Assembly (NCBI GenBank): GCA_036971475.1
Contig: JBAIZL010000007.1
Coordinates: 33,159,002 to 33,223,001, forward strand
DNA length: 64,000 nt
Direction of reading: 5' to 3'
Origin: Prosapia bicincta
Taxonomy: Eukaryota > Arthropoda > Insecta > Hemiptera > Cercopidae
In this document: positions 23,036 through 36,857 of the stretch, piece by piece
How the letters are laid out: each line of letters begins with the position of its first letter
How positions within the stretch are numbered: position 1 is the stretch's first letter
The notes under the pieces: generated by a model
What the model was told of the DNA's origin: nothing
The model's database searches: none
The model's input: the letters and a program-made list of their open reading frames with translations, nothing else
Translations under genes and position numbers: made by a program

Positions 23036-24742
23036 GAAATCGCAAAATCCATGAACTATAATTCATGCATTTTTTTAGAGAAAATATATGACAATTTCCA
23101 TAGCTCCTATAATACTTATTATAGATCAATTCTAAGGGCACAACGCGAATTTATGGTCGATTCTACGTTTATTATGCCTTTTAAATGAGAAATCCATTTT
23201 ATGTAGAAATCGCAAAATCCATGAACTATAATTCATGCATTTTTTTTAGAGAAAATATATGACAATTGCCATAGCTCCTATAATACCTATTATAGATCAA
23301 TTCTAAGAGCATAATGCCAATCTATTGTCGATTCTGCGTTTATTATGCCTTTTAAATGAGAAATCCATTTTTTGTAGAAATCGCAAAATCCATGAACTAT
23401 AATTCATGCATTTTTTTAGAGAAAATATATGACATATGCCATAGCTTCTATAATACTTATTATAGATCCATTCTAAGAGCACAATGCGAATCTATGGTCG
23501 ATTCTGCGTTTATTACGCCTTTTAAATGAGAAATCCATTTTTTGTAGAAATCGCAAAATCCATGAACTATAATTCATGCATTTTTTTTAGAGCAAATATA
23601 TGACAATTGCCATAGCTCCTATAATACTTATTATAGATCAATTCTAAAAGCACAATGCGAATCTATGGTCGATTCTGCGTTTATTATGCCTTTTAAATGA
23701 GAAATCCATTTTTTGTAGAAATCGCAAAATCCATGAACTATAATTCATGCATTTTTTTTAGAGCAAATATATGACAATTGTCATAGCTCCTATAATACTT
23801 ATTATAGATCAATTCTAAGAGCACAATGCGAATCTATGGTCGATTCTGCGTTTATTATGTCTTTTAAATGAGAAATCCATTTTCTGTAGAAATCGCAAAA
23901 TCCATGAACTACAATTCATGCATTTTTTTTAGAGCAAATATATGACAATTGCCATAGCTCCTATAATACTTATTATAGATCAATTCTAAGAGGACAATGC
24001 GAATCTATGGTCGATTCTGCGATTATTATGCCTTTTAAATGAGAAATCCAATTTTTTGTAGAAATCGCAAAATCCATGAACTATAATTCATGCATTTATT
24101 TTAGAGCAAATATATGACAATTGCCATAGCTCCTATAATACTTATTATAGATCAATTCTAAGGGCACAACGCGAATTTATGGTCGATTCTACGTTTATTA
24201 TGCCTTTTAAATGAGAAATCCATTTTTTGTAGAAATCGCAAAATCCATGAACTATAATTCGTGCATTTTTTTTAGAGCAAATATATGACAATTGCGATAG
24301 CTCCTATAATACTTATTATAGATCAATTCTAAGAGCACAATGCGAATCTATGGCCGATTCTGCGTTTATTATGCCTTTTAAATGAGAAATCCATTTTTTG
24401 TAGAAATCGCAAAATCCATGAACTATAATTCATGCATTTTTTTAGAGAAAATATATGACAATTGCCATAGCTCCTATAATACTTAATATAGATCAATTCT
24501 AAGAGCACAATGCCAATCTATTGTCGATTCTGCGTTTATTATGCCTTTTAAATGAGAAATCCATTTTTTGTAGAAATCGCAAAATCCATGAACTATAATT
24601 CATGCATTTTTTTAGAGAAAATATATGACAATTGCCATAGCTCCTATAATACTTATTATAGATCAATTCTAAGAGCACAATGCGAGTCTATGGTCGATTC
24701 TGCGTTTATTACGCCTTTTAAATGAGAAATCCATTTTTTGTA
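23036..24742. repeat. 10-mer HOR (1,707 bp), copy 2
   Basis: Repeats the ten classes of 21329-23035. The last unit differs: GCGAGTCTATGG and TTATTACGCC here, CTATGGCCG and TTATTATGCC in copy 1. Parts of the same unit, in shuffled order, reappear between 25.25 and 27.3 kb (GACATATGCC, GCATAATGCC, TTTTATGTAG, AAAAGCAC, TTTTCTGTAG, GCGAGTC). Confidence 0.92.
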
Positions 24743-24912
24743 GAAATCGCAAAATCCATGAACTATAATTCATGCATTTTTTTAGAGAAAATATATGACA
24801 ATTGCCATAGCTCCTATAATACTTATTATAGATCAATTCTAAGAGCACAATGCGAGTCTATGGTCGATTCTGCGTTTATTACGCCTTTTAAATGAGAAAT
24901 CCATTTTTTGTA
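24743..24912. repeat. Single-monomer tandem duplicate of 24573-24742
   Basis: This 170-bp unit appears identical, base for base, to the unit immediately before it, including the private mark GCGAGTCTATGG and TTATTACGCC. The same unit type occurs singly near 27174-27303. It is the smallest recent duplication step seen in the window. Confidence 0.88.
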
Positions 24913-25936
24913 GAAATCGCAAAATCCATGAACTATAATTCATGCATTTTTTTTAGAGCAAATATATGACAATTGCCATAGCTCCTATAATACTTATTAT
25001 AGATCAATTCTAAGGGCACAATGCGATTCTATGGTCGATTCTGCGTTTATAATGCCTTTTAAATGAGAAATCCATTTTTTGTAGAAATCGCAAAATCCAT
25101 GAACTATAATTCATGCATTTTTTTTAGAGCAAATATATGACAATTGCGATAGCTCCTATAATACTTATTATAGATAAATTCTAAGAGCACAATGCGAATC
25201 TATGGCTGATTCTGCGTTTATTATGCCTTTTAAATGAGAAATCCATTTTTTGTAGAAATCGCAAAATCCATGAACTATAATTCATGCATTTTTTTAGAGA
25301 AAATATATGACAATTGCCATAGCTCCTATAATACTTATTATAGATCAATTCTAAGAGCATAATGCCAATCTATTGTCGATTCTGCGTTTATTATGCCTTT
25401 TAAATGAGAAATCCATTTTTTGTAGAAATCGCAAAATCCATGAACTATAATTCATGCATTTTTTTAGAGAAAATATATGACATATGCCATAGCTCCTATA
25501 ATACTTATTATAGATCAATTCTAAGAGCACAATGCGAATCTATGGTCGATTCTGCGTTTATTACGCCTTTTAAATGAGAAATCCATTTTTTGTAGAAATC
25601 GCAAAATCCATGAACTATAATTCATGCATTTTTTTTAGAGCAAATATATGACAATTGCCATAGCTCCTATAATACTTATTATAGATCAATTCTAAGTGCA
25701 CAATGCGAATCTATGGTCGATTCTGCGTTTATTATGCCTTTTAAATGAGAAATCCATTTTATGTAGAAATCGCAAAATCCATGAACTATAATTCATGCAT
25801 TTTTTTTAGAGAAAATATATGACAATTGCCATAGCTCCTATAATACCTATTATAGATCAATTCTAAGAGCATAATGCCAATCTATTGTCGATTCTGCGTT
25901 TATTATGCCTTTTAAATGAGAAATCCATTTTTTGTA
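24913..25936. repeat. Six monomers sharing variants with the 10-mer
   Basis: Units: GCGATTCTATGG with TTTATAATGCC; ATAAATTC with TATGGCTG; GCATAATGCC; GACATATGCC with TTACGCC; AAGTGCAC with TTTTATGTAG; ACCTATT with GCATAATGCC. These are 10-mer members in a different order, mixed with the GCGATTC and GGCTG classes that return at 27.3 kb. Confidence 0.75.
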
Positions 25937-26620
25937 GAAATCGCAAAATCCATGAACTATAATTCATGCATTTTTTTTAGAGCAAATATATGACAATTGC
26001 CATAGCTCCTATAATACTTATTATAGATCAATTCTAAAAGCACAATGCGAATCTATGGTCGATTCTGCGTTTATTATGCCTTTTAAATGAGAAATCCATT
26101 TTTTGTAGAAATCGCAAAATCCATGAACTATAATTCATGCATTTTTTTTAGAGCAAATATATGACAATTGTCATAGCTCCTATAATACTTATTATAGATC
26201 AATTCTAAGAGCACAATGCGAATCTATAGTCGATTCTGCGTTTATTATGTCTTTTAAATGAGAAATCCATTTTCTGTAGAAATCGCAAAATCCATGAACT
26301 ACAATTCATGCATTTTTTTTAGAGCAAATATATGACAATTGCCATAGCTCCTATAATACTTATTATAGATCAATTCTAAAAGCACAATGCGAATCTATGG
26401 TCAATTCTGCGTTTATTATGCCTTTTAAATGAGAAATCCATTTTTTGTAGAAATCGCAAAATCCATGAACTATAATTTATGCATTTTTTTTAGAGCAAAT
26501 ATATGACAATTGTCATAGCTCCTATAATACTTATTATAGATCAATTCTAAGAGCACAATGCGAATCTATAGTCGATTCTGCGTTTATTATGTCTTTTAAA
26601 TGAGAAATCCATTTTCTGTA
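25937..26620. repeat. 2-monomer tandem duplication (342 + 342 bp)
   Basis: The pair is a T8 unit with CTAAAAGCAC followed by an ATTGTCAT unit with CTATAGTCG, TTATGTCTTTT and TTTTCTGTAG. It occurs at 25937-26278 and 26279-26620. Differences include ACTACAATTC and GGTCAATTC in the second copy's first unit, and AATTTATGC and ACTTCAATTC at the start of its second unit and just after it. The pair is taken from the 10-mer to the left. Confidence 0.85.
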
Positions 26621-27303
26621 GAAATCGCAAAATCCATGAACTTCAATTCATGCATTTTTTTTAGAGCAAATATATGACAATTGCCATAGCTCCTATAATA
26701 CTTATTATAGATCAATTCTAAGAGGACAATGCGAATCTATGGTCGATTCTGCGTTTATTATGCCTTTTAAATGAGAAATCCAATTTTTTGTAGAAATCGC
26801 AAAATCCATGAACTATAATTCATGCATTTATTTTAGAGCAAATATATGACAATTGCCATAGCTCCTATAATACTTATTATAGATCAATTCTAAGGGCACA
26901 ACGCGAATTTATGGTCGATTCTACGTTTATTATGCCTTTTAAATGAGAAATCCATTTTTTGTAGAAATCGCAAAATCCATGAACTATAATTCATGCATTT
27001 TTTTAGAGAAAATATATGACAATTGCCATAGCTCCTATAATACTTAATATAGATCAATTCTAAGAGCACAATGCCAATCTATTGTCGATTCTGCGTTTAT
27101 TATGCCTTGTAAATGAGAAATCCATTTTTTGTAGAAATCGCAAAATCCATGAACTATAATTCATGCATTTTTTTAGAGAAAATATATGACAATTGCCATA
27201 GCTCCTATAATACTTATTATAGATCAATTCTAAGAGCACAATGCGAGTCTATGGTCGATTCTGCGTTTATTACGCCTTTTAAATGAGAAATCCATTTTTT
27301 GTA
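26621..27303. repeat. Four monomers between duplicated blocks
   Basis: CTTCAATTC with AAGAGGAC; an AATCCAATTTTTTG junction and TTTATTTT with ACGCGAATTTATGG and TCTACG; CTTAATATAG with GCCAATCTATTG and CCTTGTAAATG; and GCGAGTCTATGG with TTACGCC. These are again 10-mer classes, with the ATTCGTGCATT/GGCCG unit missing. Confidence 0.75.
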
Positions 27304-28668
27304 GAAATCGCAAAATCCATGAACTATAATTCATGCATTTTTTTTAGAGCAAATATATGACAATTGCCATAGCTCCTATAATACTTATTATAGATCAATT
27401 CTAAGGGCACAATGCGATTCTATGGTCGATTCTGCGTTTATAATGCCTTTTAAATGAGAAATCCATTTTTTGTAGAAATCGCAAAATCCATGAACTATAA
27501 TTCATGCATTTTTTTTAGAGCAAATATATGACAATTGCGATAGCTCTTATAATACTTATTATAGATAAATTCTAAGAGCACAATGCGAATCTATGGCTGA
27601 TTCTGCGTTTATTATGCCTTTTAAATGAGAAATCCATTTTTTGTAGAAATCGCAAAATCCATGAACTATAATTCATGCATTTTTTTAGAGAAAATATATG
27701 ACAATTGCCATAGCTCCTATAATACTTATTATAGATCAATTCTAAGGGCACAACGCGAATTTATGGTCGATGCTACGTTTATTATGCCTTTTAAATGAGA
27801 AATCCATTTTTTGTAGAAATCGCAAAATCCATGAACTATAATTCATGCATTTTTTTTAGAGCAAATATATGACAATTGCGATAGCTCCTATAATACTTAT
27901 TATAGATCAATTCTAAGAGCACAATGCGAATCTATGGCCGATTCTGCGTTTATTTTGCCTTTTAAATGAGAAATCCATTTTTTGTAGAAATCGCAAAATC
28001 CATGAACTATAATTCATGCATTTTTTTAGAGAATATATATGACAATTGCCATAGCTCCTATAATACTTATTATAGATCAATTCTAAGAGCACAATGCGAA
28101 TCTATGGTCGATTCTGCGTTTATTATGCTTTTTAAATGAGAAATCCATTTTCTGTAGAAATCGCAAAATCCATGAACTACAATTCATGCATTTTTTTAGA
28201 GAAAATATATGACATATGCCATAGCTCCTATAATACTTATTATAGATCAATTCTAAGAGCACAATGCGAATCTATGGTCGATTCTGCGTTTATTACGCCT
28301 TTTAAATGAGAAATCCATTTTTTGTAGAAATCGCAAAATCCATGAACTATAATTCATGCATTTTTTTTAGAGCAAATATATGACAATTGCCATAGCTCCT
28401 ATAATACTTATTATAGATCAATTCTAAGTGCACAATGCGAATCTATGGTCGATTCTGCGTTTATTATGCCTTTTAAATGAGAAATCCATTTTTTGTAGAA
28501 ATCGCAAAATCCATGAACCATAATTCATGAATTTTTTTTAGAGCAAATATATGACAATTGTCATAGCTCCTATAATACTTATTATAGATCAATTCTAAGA
28601 GCACAATGCGAATCTATGGTCGATTCTGCGTTTATTATGCTTTTTAAATGAGAAATCCATTTTCTGTA
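27304..28668. repeat. 8-monomer block repeated 14 monomers downstream, copy 1 (1,365 bp)
   Basis: Marks in order: GCGATTCTATGG with TTTATAATGCC; ATAAATTC with TATGGCTG; GGTCGATGCTACG; GGCCG with TTTATTTTGCC; GAGAATATATATG; GACATATGCC; AAGTGCAC; TCATGAATTTT with TTATGCTTTTTAAATG. The set recurs at 29693-31057, an offset of 2,389 bp. The GAGAATATATATG unit here has a different right half from its partner. Confidence 0.85.
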
Positions 28669-29692
28669 GAAATCGCAAAATCCATGAACTACAATTCATG
28701 CATTTTTTTTAGAGTAATATATGACAATTGCCATAGCTCCTATAATACTTATTATAGATCAATTCTAAGGGCACAATGCGAATCTATGGTCGATTCTGCG
28801 TTTATTATGCCTTTTAAATGAGAAATCTATGTTTTGTAGAAATCGCAAAATCCATGAACTATAATTCATGCATTTTTTTTACAGCAAATATATGACAATT
28901 GCCATAGCTCCTATAATACTTATAATAGATCAATTGTAAGAGCACATTGCGAATCTATGGTCGATTCTGCGTTTATTATGCCTTTTAAATGAGAAATCCA
29001 TTTTTTGTAGAAATCGCAAAATCCATGAACTATAATTCATGCATTTTTTTAGAGAAAATATATGACATATGCCATAGCTCCTATAATACTTATTATAGAT
29101 CAATTCTAAGAGCACAATGCGAATCTATGGTCGATTCTGCGTTTATTACGCCTTTTAAATGAGAAATCTATTTTTTGTAGAAATCGCAAAATCCATGAAC
29201 TATAATTCATGCATTTTTTTTAGAGCAAATATATGACAATTGCCATAGCTCCTATAATACTTATTATAGATCAATTCTAAGTGCACAATGCGAATCTATG
29301 GTCGATTCTGCGTTTATTATGCCTTTTAAATGAGAAATCCATTTTTTGTAGAAATCGCAAAATCCATGAACTATAATTCATGCATTTCTTTTAGAGCAAA
29401 TATATGACAATTGTCATAGCTCCTATAATACTTTTTATAGATCAATTCTAAGGGCACAATGCGAATCTATGGTCGATTCTGCGTTTATTATGCCTTTTAA
29501 ATGAGAAATCCATTTTTTGTAGAAATCGCAAAATCCATGAACTATAATTCATGCATTTTTTTTAGAGCAAATATATGACAATTGCCATAGCTCCTATAAT
29601 ACTTATTATAGATCAATTCTAAGGGCACAATGCGAATCTATGGTCGATTCTGCGTTTATTATGCATTGTAAATGAGAAATCCATTTTTTGTA
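28669..29692. repeat. Six monomers between the two 14-mer-spaced blocks
   Basis: Units include one with AGAGTAATATATG (28713, one base short), one with AATCTATGTTTTG (28826) leading to a TTTACAGC unit with AATTGTAAGAGCACATTG (28880-28950), one with GACATATGCC, one with AAGTGCAC, one with TTTCTTTT and CTTTTTATAG (29433), and one ending TTATGCATTGTAAATG. A 61-codon open frame on the minus strand here is accidental. Confidence 0.75.
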
Positions 29693-31057
29693 GAAATCGC
29701 AAAATCCATGAACTATAATTCATGCATTTTTTTTAGAGCAAATATATGACAATTGCCATAGCTCCTATAATACTTATTATAGATCAAATCTAAGGGCACA
29801 ATGCGATTCTATGGTCGATTCGGCGTTTATAATGCCTTTTAAATGAGAAATCCATTTTTTGTAGAAATCGCAAAATCCATGAACTATAATTCATGCATTT
29901 TTTTTAGAGCAAATATATGACAATTGCGATAGCTCCTATAATACTTATTATATATAAATTCTAAGAGCACAATGCGAATCTATGGTCGATTCTGCGTTTA
30001 TTATGCCTTTTAAATGAGAAATCCATTTTTTGTAGAAATCGCAAAATCCATGAACTATAATTCATGCATTTTTTTAGAGAAAATATATGACAATTGCCAT
30101 AGCTCCTATAATACTTATTATAGATCAATTCTAAGGGCACAACGCGAATTTATGGTCGATGCTACGTTTATTATGCCTTTTAAATGAGAAATCCATTTTT
30201 TGTAGAAATCGCAAAATCCATGAACTATAATTCATGCATTTTTTTTAGAGCAAATATATGACAATTGCGATAGCTCCTATAATACTTATTATAGATCAAT
30301 TCTAAGAGCACAATGCGAATCTATGGCCGATTCTGCGTTTATTTTGCCTTTTAAATGAGAAATCCATTTTTTGTAGAAATCGCAAAATCCATGAACTATA
30401 ATTCATGCATTTTTTTAGAGAATATATATGACAATTGCCATAGCTCCTATAATACTTATTATAGATCAATTCTAAGAGCATAATGCCAATCTATTGTCGA
30501 TTCTGCGTTTATTATGCCTTTTAAATGAGAAATCCATTTTTTGTAGAAATCGCAAAATCCATGAACTATAATTCATGCATTTTTTTAGAGAAAATATATG
30601 ACATATGCCATAGCTCCTATAATACTTATTATAGATCAATTCTAAGAGCACAATGCGAATCTATGGTCGATTCTGCGTTTATTACGCCTTTTAAATGAGA
30701 AATCCATTTTTTGTAGAAATCGCAAAATCCATGAACTATAATTCATGCATTTTTTTTAGAGCAAATATATGACAATTGCCATAGCTCCTATAATACTTAT
30801 TATTGATCAATTCTAAGTGCACAATGCGAATCTATGGTCGATTCTGCGTTTATTATGCCTTTTAAATGAGAAATCCATTTTTTGTAGAAATCGCAAAATC
30901 CATGAACTATAATTCATGAATTTTTTTTAGAGCAAATATAAGACAATTGTCATAGCTCCTATAATACTTATTATAGATCAATTCTAAGAGCACAATGCGA
31001 ATCTATGGTCGATTCTGCGTTTATTATGCTTTTTAAATGAGAAATCCATTTTTTGTA
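29693..31057. repeat. 8-monomer block, copy 2 (1,365 bp)
   Basis: Same order as 27304-28668. Differences: GATCAAATC and GATTCGGCG in the first unit, TATATAAATTC and TATGGTCG in the second, GCATAATGCC in the GAGAATATATATG unit, and TATAAGACAATTG in the last. Divergence is clearly greater than in the 6-mer or 27-mer pairs. Confidence 0.85.
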
Positions 31058-34000
31058 GAAATCGCAAAATCCATGAACTATAATTCATGCATTTTTTTAG
31101 GGAAAATATATGACAATTGCCATAGCTCCTATAATACTTATTATAGATCAATTCTAAGAGCACAATGCGAATCTATGGTCGATTCTGCGTTTATTATGCC
31201 TTTTAAATGAGTAATCCATTTTTTGTAGAAATCGCAAAATCCATGAACTATAATTCATGCATTTTTTTTGAGCAAATATATGACAATTGCGCTAGCTCCT
31301 ATAATACTTATTATAGATCAATTCTAAGTGCACAATGCGAATCTATGGTCGATTCTGCGTTTATTATGCCTTTTAAATGAGAAATCCATTTTTTGTAGGA
31401 ATCGCAAAATCCATGAACTATAATTCATGAATTTTTTTAGAGAAAATATATGACAATTGCCATAGCTCCTATAATACTTATTATAGATCAATTCTAAGAG
31501 CACAATGCGAATCTATGGTCGATTCTGCGTTTATTATGCCTTTTAAATGAGAAATCCATTTTTTGTAGAAATCGCAAAATCCATGAACTATAATTCATGC
31601 ATTTTTTTTAGAGCAAATATATGACAATTGCCATAGCTCCTATAATACTTATTATAGATCAATTCTAAGGGCACAATGCGAATCTATGTTCGATTCTGCG
31701 TTTATTATGCTTTTTAAATAAGAAATACATGTTTTGTAGAAATCGCAAAATCCATGAACTATAATTCATGCATTTTTTTTAGAGCAAATATATGACAATT
31801 GCCATAGCTCCTATAATACTTATTATAGATCAATTCTAAGGGCACAATGCGAATCTATGGTCGATTCTGCGTTTATTATGCCTTTTAAATGAGAAATCTT
31901 ATTTTTGTAGAAATCGCAAAATCCATGAACTATAATTCATGCATTTATTTTAGAGCAAATATATGACAATTGCAATAGCTCCTATAATACTTATTATAGA
32001 TCAATTCTAAGGGCACAACGCGAATCTATGGTCGATTCTGCGTTTATTATGCCTTTTAAATGAGAAATCCATTTTTTGTAGAAATCGCAAAATCCATGAA
32101 CTATAATTCATGCATTTTTTTAGAGCAAATATATGACAATTGCCATAGCTCCTATAATACTTATTATAGATCAATCCTAAGAGCACAATGCGAATCTATG
32201 GTCGATTCTGCGTTTATTATGCCTTTTAAATGAGAAATCCATTTTTTGTAGAAATCGCAAAATCCATGAACTATAATTCATGCATTTTTTTAGAGAAAAT
32301 ATATGACAATTGTGATAGCTCCTATAATACTTATTATAGATCAATTCTAAGAGCACAATGTGAAACTATGGTCGATTCTGCGATTATTATGCCTTTTAAA
32401 TGAGAAATCCATTTTTTGTAGAAATCGCAAAACCCATGAACTATAATTCATGCATTTTTTTTTAGAGCAAATATATGACAATTGCCATAGCTCCTATAAT
32501 ACTTATTATATATCAATTCTAAGGGCACAATGCGAATCTATGTTCGATTCTGCGTTTATTATGCCTTTTAAATGAGAAATCCATTTTTTGTAGAAATCGC
32601 AAAATCCATGAACTATAATTCATGCATTTGTTTTAGAGCAAATATATGACAATTGCCATAGCTCCTATAATACTTATTATAGATCAATTCTAAGGGCACA
32701 ATGCGAATCTATGGTCGATTCTGCGTTTATTATGACTTTTAAATGAGAAATCCATTTTTTGTAGAAATCGCAAAATCCATGAACTATAATTCATGCATTT
32801 ATTTTAGAGCAACTATATGACAATTGCAATAGCTCCTATAATATTTATTATAGATCAATTCTAAGGGCACAACGCAAATCTATGGTCGATTCTGCGTTTA
32901 TTATGCCTTTTAAATGAGAAATCCATTTTTTGTAGAAATCGCAAAATCCATGAACTATAATTCATGCATTTTTTTTAGAGCAAATATATGACAATTGCCA
33001 TAGCTCCTATAATACTTATTATAGATCAATTCTAAGAGCACAATGCGAATCTATGGTCGATTCTGCGTTTATTACGCCTTTTAAATAAGAAATCCATTTT
33101 TTGTAGAAATCGCAAAATCCATGAACTATAATTCATGCTTTTGTTTAGAGAAAAAATATGACAATTGTGATAGCTCCTATAATACTTATTATAGATCAAT
33201 TCTAAGAGCACAATGTGAATCTATGGTCGATTCTGCGATTATTATGCCTTTTAAATGAGAAATCCATTTTTTGTAGAAATCGCAAAATCCATGAACTATA
33301 ATTCATGCATTTTTTTTTAGAGCAAATATATGACAATTGCCATAGCTCCTATAATACTTATTATATATCAATTCTAAGGGCACAATGCGAATCTATGTTC
33401 GATTCTGCGTTTATTATGCCTTTTAAATGAGAAAACCATTTTTTGTAGAAATCGCAAAATCCATGAACTATAATTCATGCATTTTTTTAGAGAAAATATA
33501 TGACAATTGCGATAGCTCCTATAATACCTATTATAGATCAATTCTAAGAGCACAATGTGAATCTATGGTCGATTCTGCGATTATTATGCCTTTTAAATGA
33601 GAAATCCATTTTTTGTAGAAATCGCAAAAGCCATGAACTATAATTCATGCATTTATTTAGAGAAAATATATGACAATTGCGATAGCTCCTATAATACTTA
33701 TTATAGATCAATTCTAAGAGCACAATGCGAATCTATGGCCGATTCTGCGTTTATTATGCCTTTTAAATGAGAAATCCATTTTTTGTAGAAATCGCAAAAT
33801 CCATGAACTATAATTCATGCATTTTTTTAGAGAAAATATATGACAATTGCCATAGCTCCTATAATACTTATTATAGATCGATTCTAAGAGCACAATGCCA
33901 ATCTATTGTCGATTCTGCGATTATTATGCCTTTTAAATGAGAAATCCATTTTTTGTAGAAATCGCAAAATCCATGAACTATAATTCATGCATTTTTTTAG

Positions 34001-34467
34001 GGAAAATATATGACAATTGCCATAGCTCCTATAATACTTATTATAGATCAATTCTAAGAGCACAATGCGAATCTATGGTCGATTCTGCGTTTATTATGCC
34101 TTTTAAATGAGTAATCCATTTTTTGTAGAAATCGCAAAATCCATGAACTATAATTCATGCATTTTTTTTGAGCAAATATATGACAATTGCGCTAGCTCCT
34201 ATAATACTTATTATAGATCAATTCTAAGTGCACAATGCGAATCTATGGTCGATTCTGCGTTTATTATGCCTTTTAAATGAGAAATCCATTTTTTGTAGAA
34301 ATCGCAAAATCCATGAACTATAATTCATGCATTTTTTTAGAGAAAATATATGACAATTGCCATAGCTCCTATAATACTTATTATAGATCAATTCTAAGAG
34401 CACAATGCGAATCTATGGTCGATTCTGCGTTTATTATGCCTTTTAAATGAGAAATCCATTTTTTGTA
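31058..34467. repeat. Twenty mixed monomers, 31-34.5 kb
   Basis: A module of TTAGGGAAAATATATG with GAGTAATCC, followed by TTTGAGCAAAT with GCGCTAGC, occurs at 31.1 and 34.0 kb (offset 2,900 bp, 17 monomers). The pair ATTGTGATAGC plus T9/TATATCAATTC/CTATGTTCG occurs at about 32.3 and 33.15 kb. A unit at 33896-33930 joins GCCAATCTATTG to GCGATTATT, two marks normally found in different classes. A GAAATACATGTTTTG unit appears near 31722, the left outlier of a class common after 40 kb. Confidence 0.75.
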
Positions 34468-35834
34468 GAAATCGCAAAATCCATGAACTATAATTCATGC
34501 ATTTTTTTTAGAGCAAATATATGACAATTGCGATAGCTCCTTTAATACTTATTATAGATGAATTCTAAGAGCACAATGCGAATCTATGGCCGATTCTGCG
34601 TTTATTATGCCTTTTAAATGAGAAATCCATTTTTTGTAGAAATCGCAAAATCCATGAACTATAATTCATGCATTTTTTTATAGAAAATATATGACAATTG
34701 CCATAGCTCCTATAATACTTATTATAGATCAATTCTAAGAGCACAATGCGAATCTATGGCCGATTCTGCGTTTATTATGCCTTTTAAATGAGAAATCCAT
34801 TTTTTGTAGAAATCGCAAAATCCATGAACTATAATTCATGCATTTTTTTTAGAGCAAATATATGACAATTGCCATAGCTCCTATAATACTTATTATAGAT
34901 CAATTCTAAGTGCACAATGCGAATCTATGATCGATTCTGCGTTTATTATGCCTTTTAAATGAGAAATCCATTTTTTGTAGAAATCGCAAAATCCATGAAC
35001 TATAATTCATGCATTTTTTTTAGAGCAAATATATGACAATTGTCATAGCTCCTATAATACTTATTATAGATCAATTCTAAGAGCACAATGCGAATCTATG
35101 ATCGATTCTGCGTTTATTATGCCTTTTAAATGAGAAATCCATTTTCTGTAGAAATCGCAAAATCCATGAACTACAATTCATGCATTTTTTTTAGAGCAAA
35201 TATATGACAATTGCCATAGCTCCTATAATACTTATTATAGATCAATTCTAAGTGCACAATGCGAATCTATGGTCGATTCTGCGTTTATTATGCTTTTTAA
35301 TTGAGAAATCCATTTTTTGTAGAAATCGCAAAATCCATGAACTATAATTCATGCATTTCTTTTAGAGCAAATATATGACAATTGCCATAGCTCCTATAAT
35401 ACTTATTATAGATCAATTCTAAGGGCACAATGCGAATCTATGGTCGATTCTGCGTTTATTATGCCTTTTAAATGAGAAATCCATTTTTTGTAGAAATCGC
35501 AAAATCCATGAACTATAATTCATGCATTTTTTTTAGAGCAAATATATGACAATTGCCATAGCTCCTATAATACTTATTATAGATCAATTCTAATGGCACA
35601 ATGCGAATCTATAGTCGATTCTGCGTTTATTATGCATTGTAAATGAGAAATCCAATTTTTGTAGAAATCGCAAAATCCATGAACTATAATTCATGCATTT
35701 TTTTTAGAGCAAATATATGACAATTGAAATAGCTCCTATAATACTTATTATAGATTAATTCTAAGAGCACAATGCGAATCTATGGTCTATTCTGCGTTTA
35801 TTATGCCTTTTAAATGAGAAATCCATTTTTTGTA
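34468..35834. repeat. 8-monomer block repeated 2,390 bp downstream, copy 1 (1,367 bp)
   Basis: Marks: GCTCCTTTAATAC with GGCCG; TTTTATAGAAAAT with GGCCG; CTATGATCG twice; TTTTCTGTAG with ACTACAATTC; TTTCTTTT; TTATGCATTGTAAATG with AATCCAATTTTTG; ATTGAAATAGC with GATTAATTC and GGTCTATTC. All recur at 36858-38224. Confidence 0.9.
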
Positions 35835-36857
35835 GAAATCGCAAAATCCATGAACTATAATTCATGCATTTTTTTTAGAGCAAATATATGACATTTGCCA
35901 TAGCTCCTATAATACTTATTATATATCAATTCTAAGGGCACAATGCGAATCTATGTTCGATTCTGCGTTTATTATGCCTTTTAAATGAGAAATCCATTTT
36001 TTGTAGAAATCGCAAAAGCCATGAACTATAATTCATGCATTTATTTAGAGAAAATATATGACAATTGCGATAGCTCCTATAATACTTATTATAGATCAAT
36101 TCTAAGAGCACAATGCGAATCTATGGCCGATTCTGCGTTTATTATGCCTTTTAAATGAGAAATCCATTTTTTGTAGAAATCGCAAAATCCATGAACTATA
36201 ATTCATGCATTTTTTTAGAGAAAATATATGACAATTGCCATAGCTCCTATAATACTTATTATAGATCAATTCTAAGAGCACAATGCCAATCTATTGTCGA
36301 TTCTGCGTTTATTATGCCTTTTAAATGAGAAATCCATTTTTTGTAGAAATCGCAAAATCCATGAACTATAATTCATGCATTTTTTTAGAGAAAATGTATG
36401 ACAATTGCCATAGCTCCTATAATACTTATTATAGATCAATTCTAAGAGCACAATACGAATCTATGGTCGATTCTGCGTTTATTACGCCTTTTAAATGAGA
36501 AATCCATTTTTTGTAGAAATCGCAAAATCCATGAACTATAATTCATGCATTTTTTTTAGAGCAAATATATGACAATTGCCATAGCTCCTATAATACTTAT
36601 TATAGATCAATTCTAAGGGCACAATGCGATTCTATGGTCGATTCTGCGTTTATAATGCCTTTTAAATGAGAAATCCATTTTTTGTAGAAATCGCAAAATC
36701 CATGAACTATAATTCATGCATTTTTTTTAGAGCATATATATGACAATTGCCATAGCTCCTATAATACTTATTATAGATCAATTCTAAGTGCACAATGCGA
36801 ATCTATGTTCGATTCTGCGTTTATTATGCCTTTTAAATGAGAAATCCATTTTTTGTA
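35835..36857. repeat. Six monomers between the 34.5- and 36.9-kb blocks
   Basis: ATGACATTTGCC with TATATCAATTC; GCAAAAGCC with TTTATTTAGAG and GGCCG; GCCAATCTATTG; AAAATGTATG with CAATACGAATC and TTACGCC; GCGATTCTATGG with TTTATAATGCC; AGAGCATATATATG with CTATGTTCG. Together with the preceding block these complete a 14-monomer period. Confidence 0.75.

Noticed and set aside
28930..29115. 61-codon open frame on the minus strand
   Set aside because: It is chance read-through of two adjacent monomers; reverse-strand stops are present in their neighbours.
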